Positions 16,460 through 24,419 of a stretch of DNA of 33,707 nt are shown piece after piece. The notes under the pieces are model-generated. The model worked only from the letters and a program-made list of their open reading frames with translations, made no database searches and was not told the origin of the DNA. This DNA is from an uncultured Candidatus Hydrogenedens sp. (GTDB taxonomy: Bacteria > Myxococcota > UBA4151): positions 1 through 33,707 of the forward strand of contig CACGMS010000013.1 of the NCBI GenBank assembly GCA_902574205.1, in the 5' to 3' direction. Numbering within the stretch: position 1 is the first letter of the stretch; each line of letters starts with the position of its first letter. Both the position numbers and the translations under genes were made by a program.

Positions 16460-18388
16460 CTACCTCTTTGGTAACTTCCAGGGAACTTCGACCGGAACGA
16501 TCGCTTTGCCCGGGAAACTTGGAAAGCGCCATCGACGAACTTTCGTTTGAATGCACCGACTCACATCGGTTCCTTTGTACGCTTCGGTCATGACCTCCAT
16601 CGATGCGACCCGACCGCTCGGCTGAATATTAATCCGAGCGCGCAACTCACCAAACATCGACTGCCCGCGCGTCATCGCTCGACTCACGCAGGCGGTCACT
16701 CCACGCTGACCTCGGCCGATCACCTTGGCTGCTGCCTTGACATCAAGTTGCGATGCACGCCCCGGCGGAGCACTGACCTCGGGCAGAGGAAGACTGACGG
16801 TACCTAAAGCAGACTGCAAGACGGCCATCCGCTTTAGATCCGCTCGATTAACCTTTGCCGACTGACGTAAGCGCTGCTCTTCCGAAGCAGCAGGGTCTTC
16901 ATCAACAGCGACTTGGTTTGCTGATAACCTTGATTTCGTCCGACGCCGTTTTTTTTCTTTGGCGATTTGTTCATCGACCGCTTTTCCGGCCGCCTCGAGT
17001 TTGTCCTTGAGGACCGCATCGCGGCATGCTCCCGTCAAACAAGCGAGCATTGCTCGCCCCTCGGCAGCATTGACCGACTCTCCTCTATAGTATGGAGCGA
17101 CCTTTACCTGATCATTCGCTTGAGCAAACTGTTCTCTAGCACGCTTGAGCGACTCCACTTGCTCAATTAAAGCCTGCGCGTCCTGAGCCGTCTTAGAGCG
17201 CGCAAAAGCTTGGAATTTCGGATGCCCTGGAGGGCAATCAAAACGATCTGATCCTTCCGCTGTGACAGACTCATCCTCGTCCTTAATTTCCGTGCACGAG
17301 GAAAAATTACCCCGACCCAGACGAACTTCAACTCGATCATCCTTGAGGGGCATCAACTCAAGAACCCAACCTTTGACAATTACCAAGTCTTGGTAACTCA
17401 AATTCTCGATGATCGCTGCAGCGACAATACTACGCGCCTTTCGGTCAGAACCCGCTTTATCACCCAGTTGTATCAAGCGCACATAAGAAGGCTGACCACG
17501 AGACTTAAAGCTCGCCTTCTGAATCCCTTTGGCAAACGGATTCGGGATCCAACCTTGATTCATGCCCACCAAAGTGCCCAAGAGCGCGACGATGATCACA
17601 CCGAAAATAATCATCCGGCGCCGCGCACCTTGTTGAAGACCACTAGCCAATAAAAACAGACGAGTCTCCTCGCCTATAGCTGATAAGGACGGCTCATTGA
17701 TAAACGGCGCTGAACCACTGACGACGGAAGGCTCTTCCGCACCCTCGGCATCTTTGAGTTCTCGACCAGCCCAAGCAGGCATAGGAGAACCAGCCTGATT
17801 TGCGTCATCAACTAAAGGCTGCCGATTCGGAGTCGATGATTCCCTCGCCGGAATTGACTCAACCGACGCCTCATCAACCGACGCCTCATCAACCGACGCC
17901 TCATCAACCGACGCCTCATCAACCGATGCCTCATCCATGGTTTGAGCCGTTGGGCGCGGCGGTAAAATAGCAGCGACTGCGTTCGAGACCACAGAGACAC
18001 CGGTTTTATCGAGTAACGTTGCCAACTCAGGCACATCTCGAATAGGTAGCCAGCTGCTCATTCCTGCTCGCCACGCATGATCGGTGGCACCAAACTCCCC
18101 GCGCACGAGTCGTCCGTTGATCTCCTCGAGATCCATTGGCCCTTGACGTTCGCCATCTTTGGCTAAGAACCAATCCTTGGAATCGCTGGCTTTATTATCG
18201 CCGCTCTTCGCCAAGTAAGAACGCAGATCTGCAGCTGACATGCTGTCCAGAGCGCCAATGCTGCGCTCAGGATCACGAACCACCATCACACCTTTACATG
18301 TTCGGCATCGAATCTTGAGCACGCGACCTCTAATGGTCTCTTCAGCAAGACTATATTTGGTCCCACAGTGCTCGCAGCGGAATTTCAT
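16460..18388 (-). CDS. Zinc-ribbon/GYF/AgmX-like membrane protein
   Basis: A 642-aa protein typical of Myxococcota. Residues 1-37 are an MJ0042-type zinc ribbon (C5, C8, C28, C31). A GYF_2-like domain follows (about 72-125, WFLAKDGERQGPMDLEEI to SSWLPIRDVPEL). A low-complexity linker contains five DEASV repeats (152-176). A transmembrane helix lies at about 258-276 (RMIIFGVIIVALLGTLVG). The C-terminus (about 560-642) resembles the AgmX/PglI or TonB-C type of domain, with Cys pairs at VTACVS and SRCIQTK and the end RWRFPSFPG...VPVEVPW. AgmX proteins have been linked to gliding and envelope complexes. I chose the ATG at 18388 (GGAG four bases upstream) over 18412. It heads the cluster that contains the BMC-P genes. 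Confidence 0.87.
   Translation of the reverse strand: MKFRCEHCGTKYSLAEETIRGRVLKIRCRTCKGVMVVRDPERSIGALDSMSAADLRSYLAKSGDNKASDSKDWFLAKDGERQGPMDLEEINGRLVRGEFGATDHAWRAGMSSWLPIRDVPELATLLDKTGVSVVSNAVAAILPPRPTAQTMDEASVDEASVDEASVDEASVDEASVESIPARESSTPNRQPLVDDANQAGSPMPAWAGRELKDAEGAEEPSVVSGSAPFINEPSLSAIGEETRLFLLASGLQQGARRRMIIFGVIIVALLGTLVGMNQGWIPNPFAKGIQKASFKSRGQPSYVRLIQLGDKAGSDRKARSIVAAAIIENLSYQDLVIVKGWVLELMPLKDDRVEVRLGRGNFSSCTEIKDEDESVTAEGSDRFDCPPGHPKFQAFARSKTAQDAQALIEQVESLKRAREQFAQANDQVKVAPYYRGESVNAAEGRAMLACLTGACRDAVLKDKLEAAGKAVDEQIAKEKKRRRTKSRLSANQVAVDEDPAASEEQRLRQSAKVNRADLKRMAVLQSALGTVSLPLPEVSAPPGRASQLDVKAAAKVIGRGQRGVTACVSRAMTRGQSMFGELRARINIQPSGRVASMEVMTEAYKGTDVSRCIQTKVRRWRFPSFPGKAIVPVEVPWKLPKR
17859..17933. 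repeat. Five tandem 15-bp repeats encoding DEASV
   Basis: Five copies of TCAACCGACGCCTCA in direct tandem, the last with one change (GATGCC). They stay in frame and encode DEASV five times in the linker of the AgmX-like protein. Copy number could vary between strains by slippage without breaking the frame. Confidence 0.95.
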
Positions 18389-18599
18389 TGCGCTCCATTG
18401 GCACCGGGTCATTGGGGCCTAGCAAAAAGCCAAACGTCTACGACGTTGCTACAACCCTATAGTTTACTGCCGCCTAGGAAGAAACCCCCCGGGTGACGGT
18501 TATTCAACAGAGGACAAGCAAACGATCCCTACAGTTGAAGTCAACCCAAAAAAGGGTAAAGAGCTATGTTGTGGTGTATCGCCCCGAGGAGCCGAAAAG
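18389..18599. other. Divergent intergenic region, AgmX-like gene and lptF
   Basis: About 210 bp between two divergent operons with no gene inside, so it must hold promoters for both. I could not find convincing sigma-70 hexamers. A short inverted repeat lies at 18433-18447. A GAGGAG ribosome-binding site for lptF is at 18586-18591. Confidence 0.6.
18433..18447. promoter_or_regulatory. Possible operator, inverted repeat AACGTC-N3-GACGTT
   Basis: AACGTC and GACGTT are perfect inverted arms around TAC, about 45 bp upstream of the AgmX-like gene start. The position suits a repressor or activator site for the BMC-P/aldolase cluster. It is short, so chance is possible. Confidence 0.3.
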
Positions 18600-19658
18600 G
18601 TGACCCTAACCATTGCTTTGGCGCGCACTATGCTCATTCAAGCGATGCTCAGCTTTGCGCTGCTGTTCCTAACGGTACTCATATCACAACTCGTACGCCT
18701 AGGTGCATTGCTTATCGCGGCGCAGCAAGATCCAATCGGTTTTTGTATTGTTCTCGTTGATATTCTACCCAGAATCATCGTTATTGCTTTACCTTTTAGT
18801 CTTCCCTTAGGCGCCTTCTTAGCTGTCGATAGACTTGAAAAGCGAGATTTGACTCAAATGCTGAGTGCTCTCGGTGCCGCGCCTCGCAAATCTCTTCTAC
18901 AGGCTGCACTTTTACTCGGCATATGGGTTGCCGCAGGGATTACGCCCATCGCTTGGCTTGCCGAGAGTCAAGCTGCCGAAGCCTTTCCCGTCCACGCGCT
19001 CAACTTGGCACGTCAATCGGTGATCGCACGAGTCAGCCCAGGACAAGTGGCGCGGCTCAATGATCGTCTCGCTGTGTATGCCGGCAAGAAACTTGATGAT
19101 GGCGCATTTGAACAGGTTACCGTTCTGAGCGACCGAGATGTGCTCGCTGGTCGCCTTGGTCGTCTTACGGGTGAAGGCCTTCGGCTTGAGTTAGCAGTCG
19201 AAGAGGCTGAAGTCTGGCGACATACCGAGCAAGGACTTCGTCGAGCCTCAGCGGAAAACCTCAGTATTGCCCTTCCCGCATCTCGTAACATTGCCAAACA
19301 TCTAGGCTTCTTCCACCCGCGTGATGCTTTGAATCCTGTCCAACTCGCCTTAACCAAGGGTTCAGATCGTGAAGCTCGCCTGCGTCGCTACACGGGCTGG
19401 CGGCGCATTCTCACGCCACTCATTGTTCTTTTGCTGCCTGTTTTCGGTGTCGCTTGTGCGCTTCTTTTACCAGCGTCCATCCGACTGATCAGTGGCGTCT
19501 TAATCACGGTCAGCTTTATCTCGCTTTACGTCATGGGTGAAGCCATTGCTGCTGCTGGTGTGCCCGCACTAATCGTTGCGCTTTGTCCCGCTGTCATTGC
19601 GCTCATCGTTTGCTTCATCGCTCTGCGCTCAGAGTGGCATACCGAGCAATTCTCATGA
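18600..19658 (+). CDS. lptF: LPS export permease LptF-like
   Basis: A 352-aa LptF/LptG-family permease, part of the ABC machine that extracts lipopolysaccharide from the inner membrane and drives it to the outer membrane with LptB, LptC and LptA. It shows the family layout: three N-terminal transmembrane helices (about 10-35, 52-75, 95-120), a periplasmic beta-jellyroll region (about 125-260) and three C-terminal helices (about 267-345). The cytosolic step RLEKRDLTQMLSALGAAPRK is the coupling helix that contacts LptB. The start is GTG at 18600 with GAGGAG eight bases upstream. Its TGA overlaps the next ATG (ATGA). Assigned to LptF by order; LptF and LptG are close homologues. Confidence 0.85.
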   Translation: MTLTIALARTMLIQAMLSFALLFLTVLISQLVRLGALLIAAQQDPIGFCIVLVDILPRIIVIALPFSLPLGAFLAVDRLEKRDLTQMLSALGAAPRKSLLQAALLLGIWVAAGITPIAWLAESQAAEAFPVHALNLARQSVIARVSPGQVARLNDRLAVYAGKKLDDGAFEQVTVLSDRDVLAGRLGRLTGEGLRLELAVEEAEVWRHTEQGLRRASAENLSIALPASRNIAKHLGFFHPRDALNPVQLALTKGSDREARLRRYTGWRRILTPLIVLLLPVFGVACALLLPASIRLISGVLITVSFISLYVMGEAIAAAGVPALIVALCPAVIALIVCFIALRSEWHTEQFS

Positions 19659-20728
19659 ACGCGCTCTATAGAACACTGGCAAGTCATCTTTATGGCGCTG
19701 TTGGTTTGTCGATTTTGGTCCTGCTCAGCGCATGGTTGATGGTCGACTTCGCTGAACTTAGTCGACATTTTGGACGTGTCGGCTGGCATACTGTCGGTCC
19801 TCTTTATACCATGCGCGGTCCCGTGCTTTTGCATCGCCTCATGCCCTTAGCGCTGATCATTGGGACTGCGCTTACGGTAGGTTTTTGGGCCTCCGGGCGC
19901 CACTTGGAGAATGCTTCTTCTCTGAGCTTGAAACCCAATCGACTGCCTCTACTCGCAGTGGCGATGTTGAGTCCCGTAGTAGCTATTTGGGGCTATGCAG
20001 GCAGTGAAAACATCCCGCCTTTGCACCGTGAAGAAAACCGTCTTTTATACACCAACTATGGCATTGGCGGCCAGCACTACGGAAACTTTCACAAACCCAG
20101 CGGATTAGTTGTCGAAAATGACTGGCTCGTCCGCTTCAAACCCACAGGACCGACGGTGATCAAAGAACTCGAGGCGGTGCGTCTCAAAGACGGCAAAGTC
20201 CGTGAACGCGTCAGCGCCAAAAGAGCGAGTTTGCGAGTCAACGGATGGATCGCCACTGACGTTCGATTAAGCCAACGCCGGGGGAATAGTGTCGAGAGCG
20301 AAACCTTCGAAGAAACACCGCTACCGTTTTTTCGAACGAGTTCGGCGCTCGACTACGCCATCGGTTTTCCCGATGAGTTCAAGAGCGCATACCTCATGAC
20401 GATGGCGGAGCGGGCAGCTACAGCAGGAAGCGATCCAAGGCCTTTCATTTTTGAGCGTCAGAGTCGTCTATCGCGTATTGCGCTTTTGTTGATGATGCTC
20501 GCTGCTACGGCGTTGATTTGTGCGCGTATTGGACCAGGCGGAAGCTTCAATGTGATTATGGCGCGAGCTACGATGATGGCCGCCGCCTACGAACTTGCGA
20601 CATTTATCGGCGCTTCGCTGGCGCTAATTTTACCTCGCGGCAAAGAATTTGGAGCCGCTTGGATTCCAGTTGTACTAATCTGTTTACTCACTCTGCGCGG
20701 CCTTCAGCGGCTTGAACGACTTCGCTGA
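19655..20728 (+). CDS. lptG: LPS export permease LptG-like
   Basis: A 357-aa second LptF/LptG-family permease, partner of the upstream gene in the LPS transporter. It starts MNALYRTLASHLYGAVGLSI and has an N-terminal helix set (about 15-35, 55-85, 95-115), a periplasmic beta domain (about 120-260) and C-terminal helices (about 275-350). The sequence is diverged from textbook LptG: the coupling region FWASGRHLENASSLSLKPN is less clear than in the first permease. The ATG at 19655 overlaps the previous stop (ATGA). The frame open further upstream to 19583 is inside lptF and is rejected. Its TGA overlaps the kinase ATG (TGATG). Confidence 0.82.
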   Translation: MNALYRTLASHLYGAVGLSILVLLSAWLMVDFAELSRHFGRVGWHTVGPLYTMRGPVLLHRLMPLALIIGTALTVGFWASGRHLENASSLSLKPNRLPLLAVAMLSPVVAIWGYAGSENIPPLHREENRLLYTNYGIGGQHYGNFHKPSGLVVENDWLVRFKPTGPTVIKELEAVRLKDGKVRERVSAKRASLRVNGWIATDVRLSQRRGNSVESETFEETPLPFFRTSSALDYAIGFPDEFKSAYLMTMAERAATAGSDPRPFIFERQSRLSRIALLLMMLAATALICARIGPGGSFNVIMARATMMAAAYELATFIGASLALILPRGKEFGAAWIPVVLICLLTLRGLQRLERLR

Positions 20729-22536
20729 TGATTCGTCCCGGTGAACAGATTGAGCACTATCGTGTCATGGGCAAACTAGCGAACGGCGGAATGGCAGCCG
20801 TATACCTCGCTCGTGACCTAAGAGACAGAGAGCGACTGGTGGTGCTCAAGGTGATCCTGCCCCACTTGCGCAGCAACCCTGATTATCAGGCGATGTTTGA
20901 ACGTGAAGCCGCTGTGGGCGCTTTGGTCCGGCATCCCAATGCTGTGCAGGTTCACGGTTTACTCAACTGGGATGGTTACGCTGTGTTGGTGATGGAGTTT
21001 CTCGATGGTCGAAACCTCATTCAAGTTATTAGCGCAGCACGTCGAAGACGCCAAGCGATCTCATTCCCAGTCGTTGCTCTGATCATTGCAAGCGTTGCAC
21101 GTGCGATGGAGCTCGCATGGAACGTCCCGGGTCCCGATGGTGAACCTGCACGGATCATCCATCGCGACATTAGCCCAGAAAATGTTGTGTTAACCTATGA
21201 TGGTGAAATCAAACTGGTTGATTTTGGAATCGCTAAACAGAGTCACATCGAAGGCAATACCCAAGCAGGTCAACTCAAGGGCAAATACAGCTACATGAGC
21301 CCAGAACAAATTCGAGGCGAGGTGGCTGACCATCATGCAGATCAATATGCTCAATCTGTACTCCTTTACATCTTGCTGACCGGTCGCAAACCCTTCGTTG
21401 CACAAAGCGACGTCGACTTACTGCGTATGATCGTCAGCGATGATCCAGTCCCTCCATCTCAAATCGACCCCACGGTACCTGGTACTCTTGAGGAAATTGC
21501 TCTTCGAGGTCTGCGAAAAGCACCCGAAGCGCGATTTAATGATCACGGTCATCTCGCCGCCAACATAGAAGATCGTTACCTCGGAACTCACCATGCATCG
21601 CATGCGGATGTGCGCACACTCATGGCCGAGCTATTTCCTGCAGATACCGATGCGGTACGACGACGCATTCGGATGCTAATCGATGCTGAACGCGAAGCGA
21701 CGGTGACCGGCGTATTTGTTGAGTTACCTGAGCCCGAACCCGACCTCACCAAGCACGATGAAACAGTGATTGAAATCGCTGCGCCATCGAATCCAACAGC
21801 TAATTTCAGGGCACTAGCCAGCGATAACAATCCGCTAGAGCCTGCTCTCGAGACGTCACTCGAAGAGGCAACAGTTCTTTATAAACAGGTCCGAGAACCT
21901 GAGCCCAAACGCGAAACTCAACCCGTAAGACTTCCCCCTAGAGCGGTGAACACCCGTCACAATCAAGCCGTATCAAGCCCCTCCAAACGGCGACCACTGA
22001 AAGGTCGTACTGCCGCCTTAGTTGGCTTAGCTCTAACGGCGATGATCGCGGCAGGTCTAGCGACCGGCGAACTAGCAAATACAATGCGTCAAAGGGAAAG
22101 CCAATCGCCGGAAAAAGGTATTTTAGCGGTCCGAGCAACCGGGACAGAAGATCAAGCTAGTGTCCACATCAACGGGTTCAACATTGGCACAACACCCATC
22201 GAAATTGAGCAAGCTGCCGGAACCGTCAATTTGATGTGTAGCTTCGAGCGTCGACAGGTGGTCGTTCGCCAACGAGTCGACCTTCTGGCTGGCAAACGCA
22301 GTCATGTTTTATGCGAGCCTGGCTATGCGAACCTTCGAATAAATGGACCACGTGGCACGCTGGTGAGTATTGACGGAAAAACCGAAGTGTCGGTGCCTGT
22401 TAGTCTTGAACGCACCATGGAAGGATATTACGAGTTGGTCTGGTCCCGACCCGGCCGACGAAAGAAGATCTTGCGCGCTTTGACCCTCAAAGCAGGCGAG
22501 CAACGAGTGATCAACCACTGGAAAGAGATCAAGTGA
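20728..22536 (+). CDS. Membrane Ser/Thr protein kinase with PEGA-like tail
   Basis: A 602-aa Hanks-type kinase. The N-terminal catalytic domain shows the Gly loop (KLANGGMAAVY), Lys41 (VVLK), Glu60, the catalytic loop HRDISPEN (145-152), DFG (165-167) and MSPEQ. HRDISPEN is the version frequent in Myxococcota. In subdomain IX the expected D-x-x-x-x-G is DQYAQS, so the conserved Gly is Ser. A disordered acidic linker precedes a transmembrane helix (about 428-447). The outer part (about 465 onward) looks like PEGA repeats (HINGFNIGTTPIEIE, VSIDGKTEVSVPVSLE), carbohydrate- or surface-binding in other bacteria. It is co-translated with lptG (TGATG) and tsaD (GTGA). Substrate unknown. Confidence 0.93.
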   Translation: MIRPGEQIEHYRVMGKLANGGMAAVYLARDLRDRERLVVLKVILPHLRSNPDYQAMFEREAAVGALVRHPNAVQVHGLLNWDGYAVLVMEFLDGRNLIQVISAARRRRQAISFPVVALIIASVARAMELAWNVPGPDGEPARIIHRDISPENVVLTYDGEIKLVDFGIAKQSHIEGNTQAGQLKGKYSYMSPEQIRGEVADHHADQYAQSVLLYILLTGRKPFVAQSDVDLLRMIVSDDPVPPSQIDPTVPGTLEEIALRGLRKAPEARFNDHGHLAANIEDRYLGTHHASHADVRTLMAELFPADTDAVRRRIRMLIDAEREATVTGVFVELPEPEPDLTKHDETVIEIAAPSNPTANFRALASDNNPLEPALETSLEEATVLYKQVREPEPKRETQPVRLPPRAVNTRHNQAVSSPSKRRPLKGRTAALVGLALTAMIAAGLATGELANTMRQRESQSPEKGILAVRATGTEDQASVHINGFNIGTTPIEIEQAAGTVNLMCSFERRQVVVRQRVDLLAGKRSHVLCEPGYANLRINGPRGTLVSIDGKTEVSVPVSLERTMEGYYELVWSRPGRRKKILRALTLKAGEQRVINHWKEIK

Positions 22537-23564
22537 CTCGGTGCATTTTAGCGGTGGAAACCAGTTGCGACGAAACGGCGGCTGCATTGCTCTTTGATGG
22601 CCGAATCGTCGCTGAGACGGTCCACACCCAAACCGATCTTCATAGTTATTATGGTGGCGTTGTACCCGAGCTTGCGAGTCGCGATCATGTGGCACATGTC
22701 GGCGCTGTTTGCCAAAATGTACTCACAGGCTATGAGGACAAAGTCGAACTGATCGCAGCAACTCGTGGTCCCGGATTAATCGGTGGTTTGCTCGTCGGCC
22801 TGCAATGGGCAAAAGGTTATGCCTTTGGGCGAGGATTGCCATTCGTCGGTGTTCATCATCTTGCCGGTCACCTTGCAGCGCCCTTGCTTGATCCAGATTT
22901 TGATATGGATCCACCTATGATCTGTTTGTTGATCAGCGGTGGGCATACTCAAATCTACGCAATTGAACGATGGGGCGAAGCACGATTACTGGGAGGCACT
23001 CGCGATGATGCAGCGGGCGAAGCTTTTGATAAGGGCGCTCGCTTACTCGGTCTAGGCTACCCCGGGGGACCAGCGATCCAAAATGCGGCGGCAATGCACC
23101 AAGGACCTCACAAGCAACTGCCCAGACCAATGCTCAAACGCGGACTTGAAATGAGTTTTAGTGGGCTCAAGACGGCACTAAGGGACGAAATCTATCGCCG
23201 AGACGTAAATGCTCAACTGGATACAGACCAGCAAACTGAACTCGCGGCTTCTCTTCAAAGTGCAATTGTCGATGTCTTAGTCCACAAAGCCTGCGCGGCG
23301 CTGAAAGAAACAGGCTATAACCGTCTGACTATTGGCGGTGGTGTTGCGGCGAATGGACCATTGCGTGAAGCGCTTCAAACAGCGGCCCACCAAGAGAATT
23401 TCTCTTTGTATTTACCGCCAAAGAAATGGTGTACGGACAACGCCGCTATGATCGCGGCTGCCGCTGCGATTCGGTACCAAACGAAAGGTGCTGACGCCTT
23501 TGACATACCGGCTAAAGCCCGCTGGCCATTGGTTGAGGAGTGGGCAATCCAAAGCGCCAACTAA
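22533..23564 (+). CDS. tsaD: tRNA threonylcarbamoyladenosine transferase TsaD
   Basis: A 343-aa TsaD (Kae1/YgjD family). With TsaB and TsaE it moves the threonylcarbamoyl group to A37 of ANN-decoding tRNAs. It begins RCILAVETSCDETAAAL, with metal-binding His109 and His113 in VHHLAGH, LLISGGHTQIY, DDAAGEAFDKGARLLGLGYPGG, the SFSGLKTA motif and the final IGGGVAANGPLRE...CTDNAAMIA. Length fits the family. The start is GTG at 22533, overlapping the kinase stop as GTGA; no other start precedes the conserved ILAVETSCD. It ends one base before the convergent frameshifted gene, with no visible terminator between. An essential housekeeping gene in most bacteria. Confidence 0.97.
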   Translation: MTRCILAVETSCDETAAALLFDGRIVAETVHTQTDLHSYYGGVVPELASRDHVAHVGAVCQNVLTGYEDKVELIAATRGPGLIGGLLVGLQWAKGYAFGRGLPFVGVHHLAGHLAAPLLDPDFDMDPPMICLLISGGHTQIYAIERWGEARLLGGTRDDAAGEAFDKGARLLGLGYPGGPAIQNAAAMHQGPHKQLPRPMLKRGLEMSFSGLKTALRDEIYRRDVNAQLDTDQQTELAASLQSAIVDVLVHKACAALKETGYNRLTIGGGVAANGPLREALQTAAHQENFSLYLPPKKWCTDNAAMIAAAAAIRYQTKGADAFDIPAKARWPLVEEWAIQSAN

Positions 23565-24419
23565 CTATTCGAGTTCAGCTAACCAACGCTCAACTGCTGC
23601 GTCACGCCGTCCCGCGATGTCCCGGTATGTGTTGAGCAAGTTGCGCGCCCGCGCGCGCGCTGCTTCGTCACCGCTCTTGAAACTCTGATACTCGATCAAC
23701 CCTAAAGTTTTGAGTGCAAAACCATTGGTCGAATCCGCTGCGATTGCCGAGCGCAAATCAGACTTCGCTTTATTGGGTGAGCCTGCGCTAAAATGCGCCT
23801 CACCGCGCTCAGACAATGCGATCGAGCGCTCCGCTGACGATATATCGAGTTTGAGCCCAAGGCTAATCAGCTCAATGGCTCCCTCAAGATTACCGTCATC
23901 GCGCAACATGCGGGCACCCTGCATTCGCTTCGCAAACTCGCCCTGACGCAGACGTCGACGACTGGCTCTGCGTACACGACGACGACGCCTACGCCGTTTC
24001 CTTTTTACTTTTTTGGGCGCGACCTCCCGAGGCTTTAGCTCCGGTGACTTCTGCTCGGGTTGCTCTTGACTAGGCGGTAAAGAGGGAGACTCGGTCGGCA
24101 ACTCTGGTGCTGGTGGCTCAGCCGTTGCATAATCGCCTTGTGTTGTGGCTTTAATTCGCTGCGAATGTTTGTAGGTGGTGAAAGCAGCCAAACCGAAAAT
24201 GGTGGTCGAGATCACCGCAAAGCGAAACCGCTTGATCATCCGCTGCATCGGACTCGCTTCGAGATCATCGTCAGATGGATCTGGAGCAGCGGTAATTTGA
24301 TCTTCGTGACCAAAATTCCCGCCCCCCAATGCCTTGAAGGGTACCTTTGACGACTCGTCAGCTACCGGGGGAGCTTGATAAGGCGGCAGGTCCTCAGCAA
24401 AATCTTGAACAGGGGGGGG
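23565..24419 (-). CDS. C-terminal half of split DUF4388-TPR protein (frameshifted)
   Basis: This frame, open back to 24548, continues the upstream gene after the G run at 24412-24420. From the run it encodes about 284 residues: an acidic Pro-rich linker (PPPVQDFAEDLPPYQAPPV), a transmembrane helix (AVISTTIFGLAAFTTY), a Pro/Glu-rich stretch, a basic segment of consecutive Arg and Lys, then TPR-like helices (AIELISLGLKLDI, ALSERGEAHFSAGSPNKAKS). Read alone it lacks a good start with a ribosome-binding site near the run. Removing one G joins it smoothly to the N-terminal half, giving one 722-aa protein. The linker motif is shared on both sides (PPVYDDLED, PPPVQDFAED), so the split is recent, an assembly error or slippage. 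Confidence 0.8.
   Translation of the reverse strand, partial: PPPVQDFAEDLPPYQAPPVADESSKVPFKALGGGNFGHEDQITAAPDPSDDDLEASPMQRMIKRFRFAVISTTIFGLAAFTTYKHSQRIKATTQGDYATAEPPAPELPTESPSLPPSQEQPEQKSPELKPREVAPKKVKRKRRRRRRRVRRASRRRLRQGEFAKRMQGARMLRDDGNLEGAIELISLGLKLDISSAERSIALSERGEAHFSAGSPNKAKSDLRSAIAADSTNGFALKTLGLIEYQSFKSGDEAARARARNLLNTYRDIAGRRDAAVERWLAELE

Noticed and set aside
16458-16556. N-terminal extension of the first BMC-P protein
   Set aside because: It overlaps the end of the AgmX-like gene; the family start MQFGTVVG at 16457 has AGAGG.
17859-17933. CRISPR-like repeat array
   Set aside because: The units are only 15 bp, with no spacers, and stay in a coding frame.
17812-18036. Arg-rich short ORF with RRRLM repeats
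   Set aside because: It is a frame shadow of the DEASV repeat inside the AgmX-like gene.
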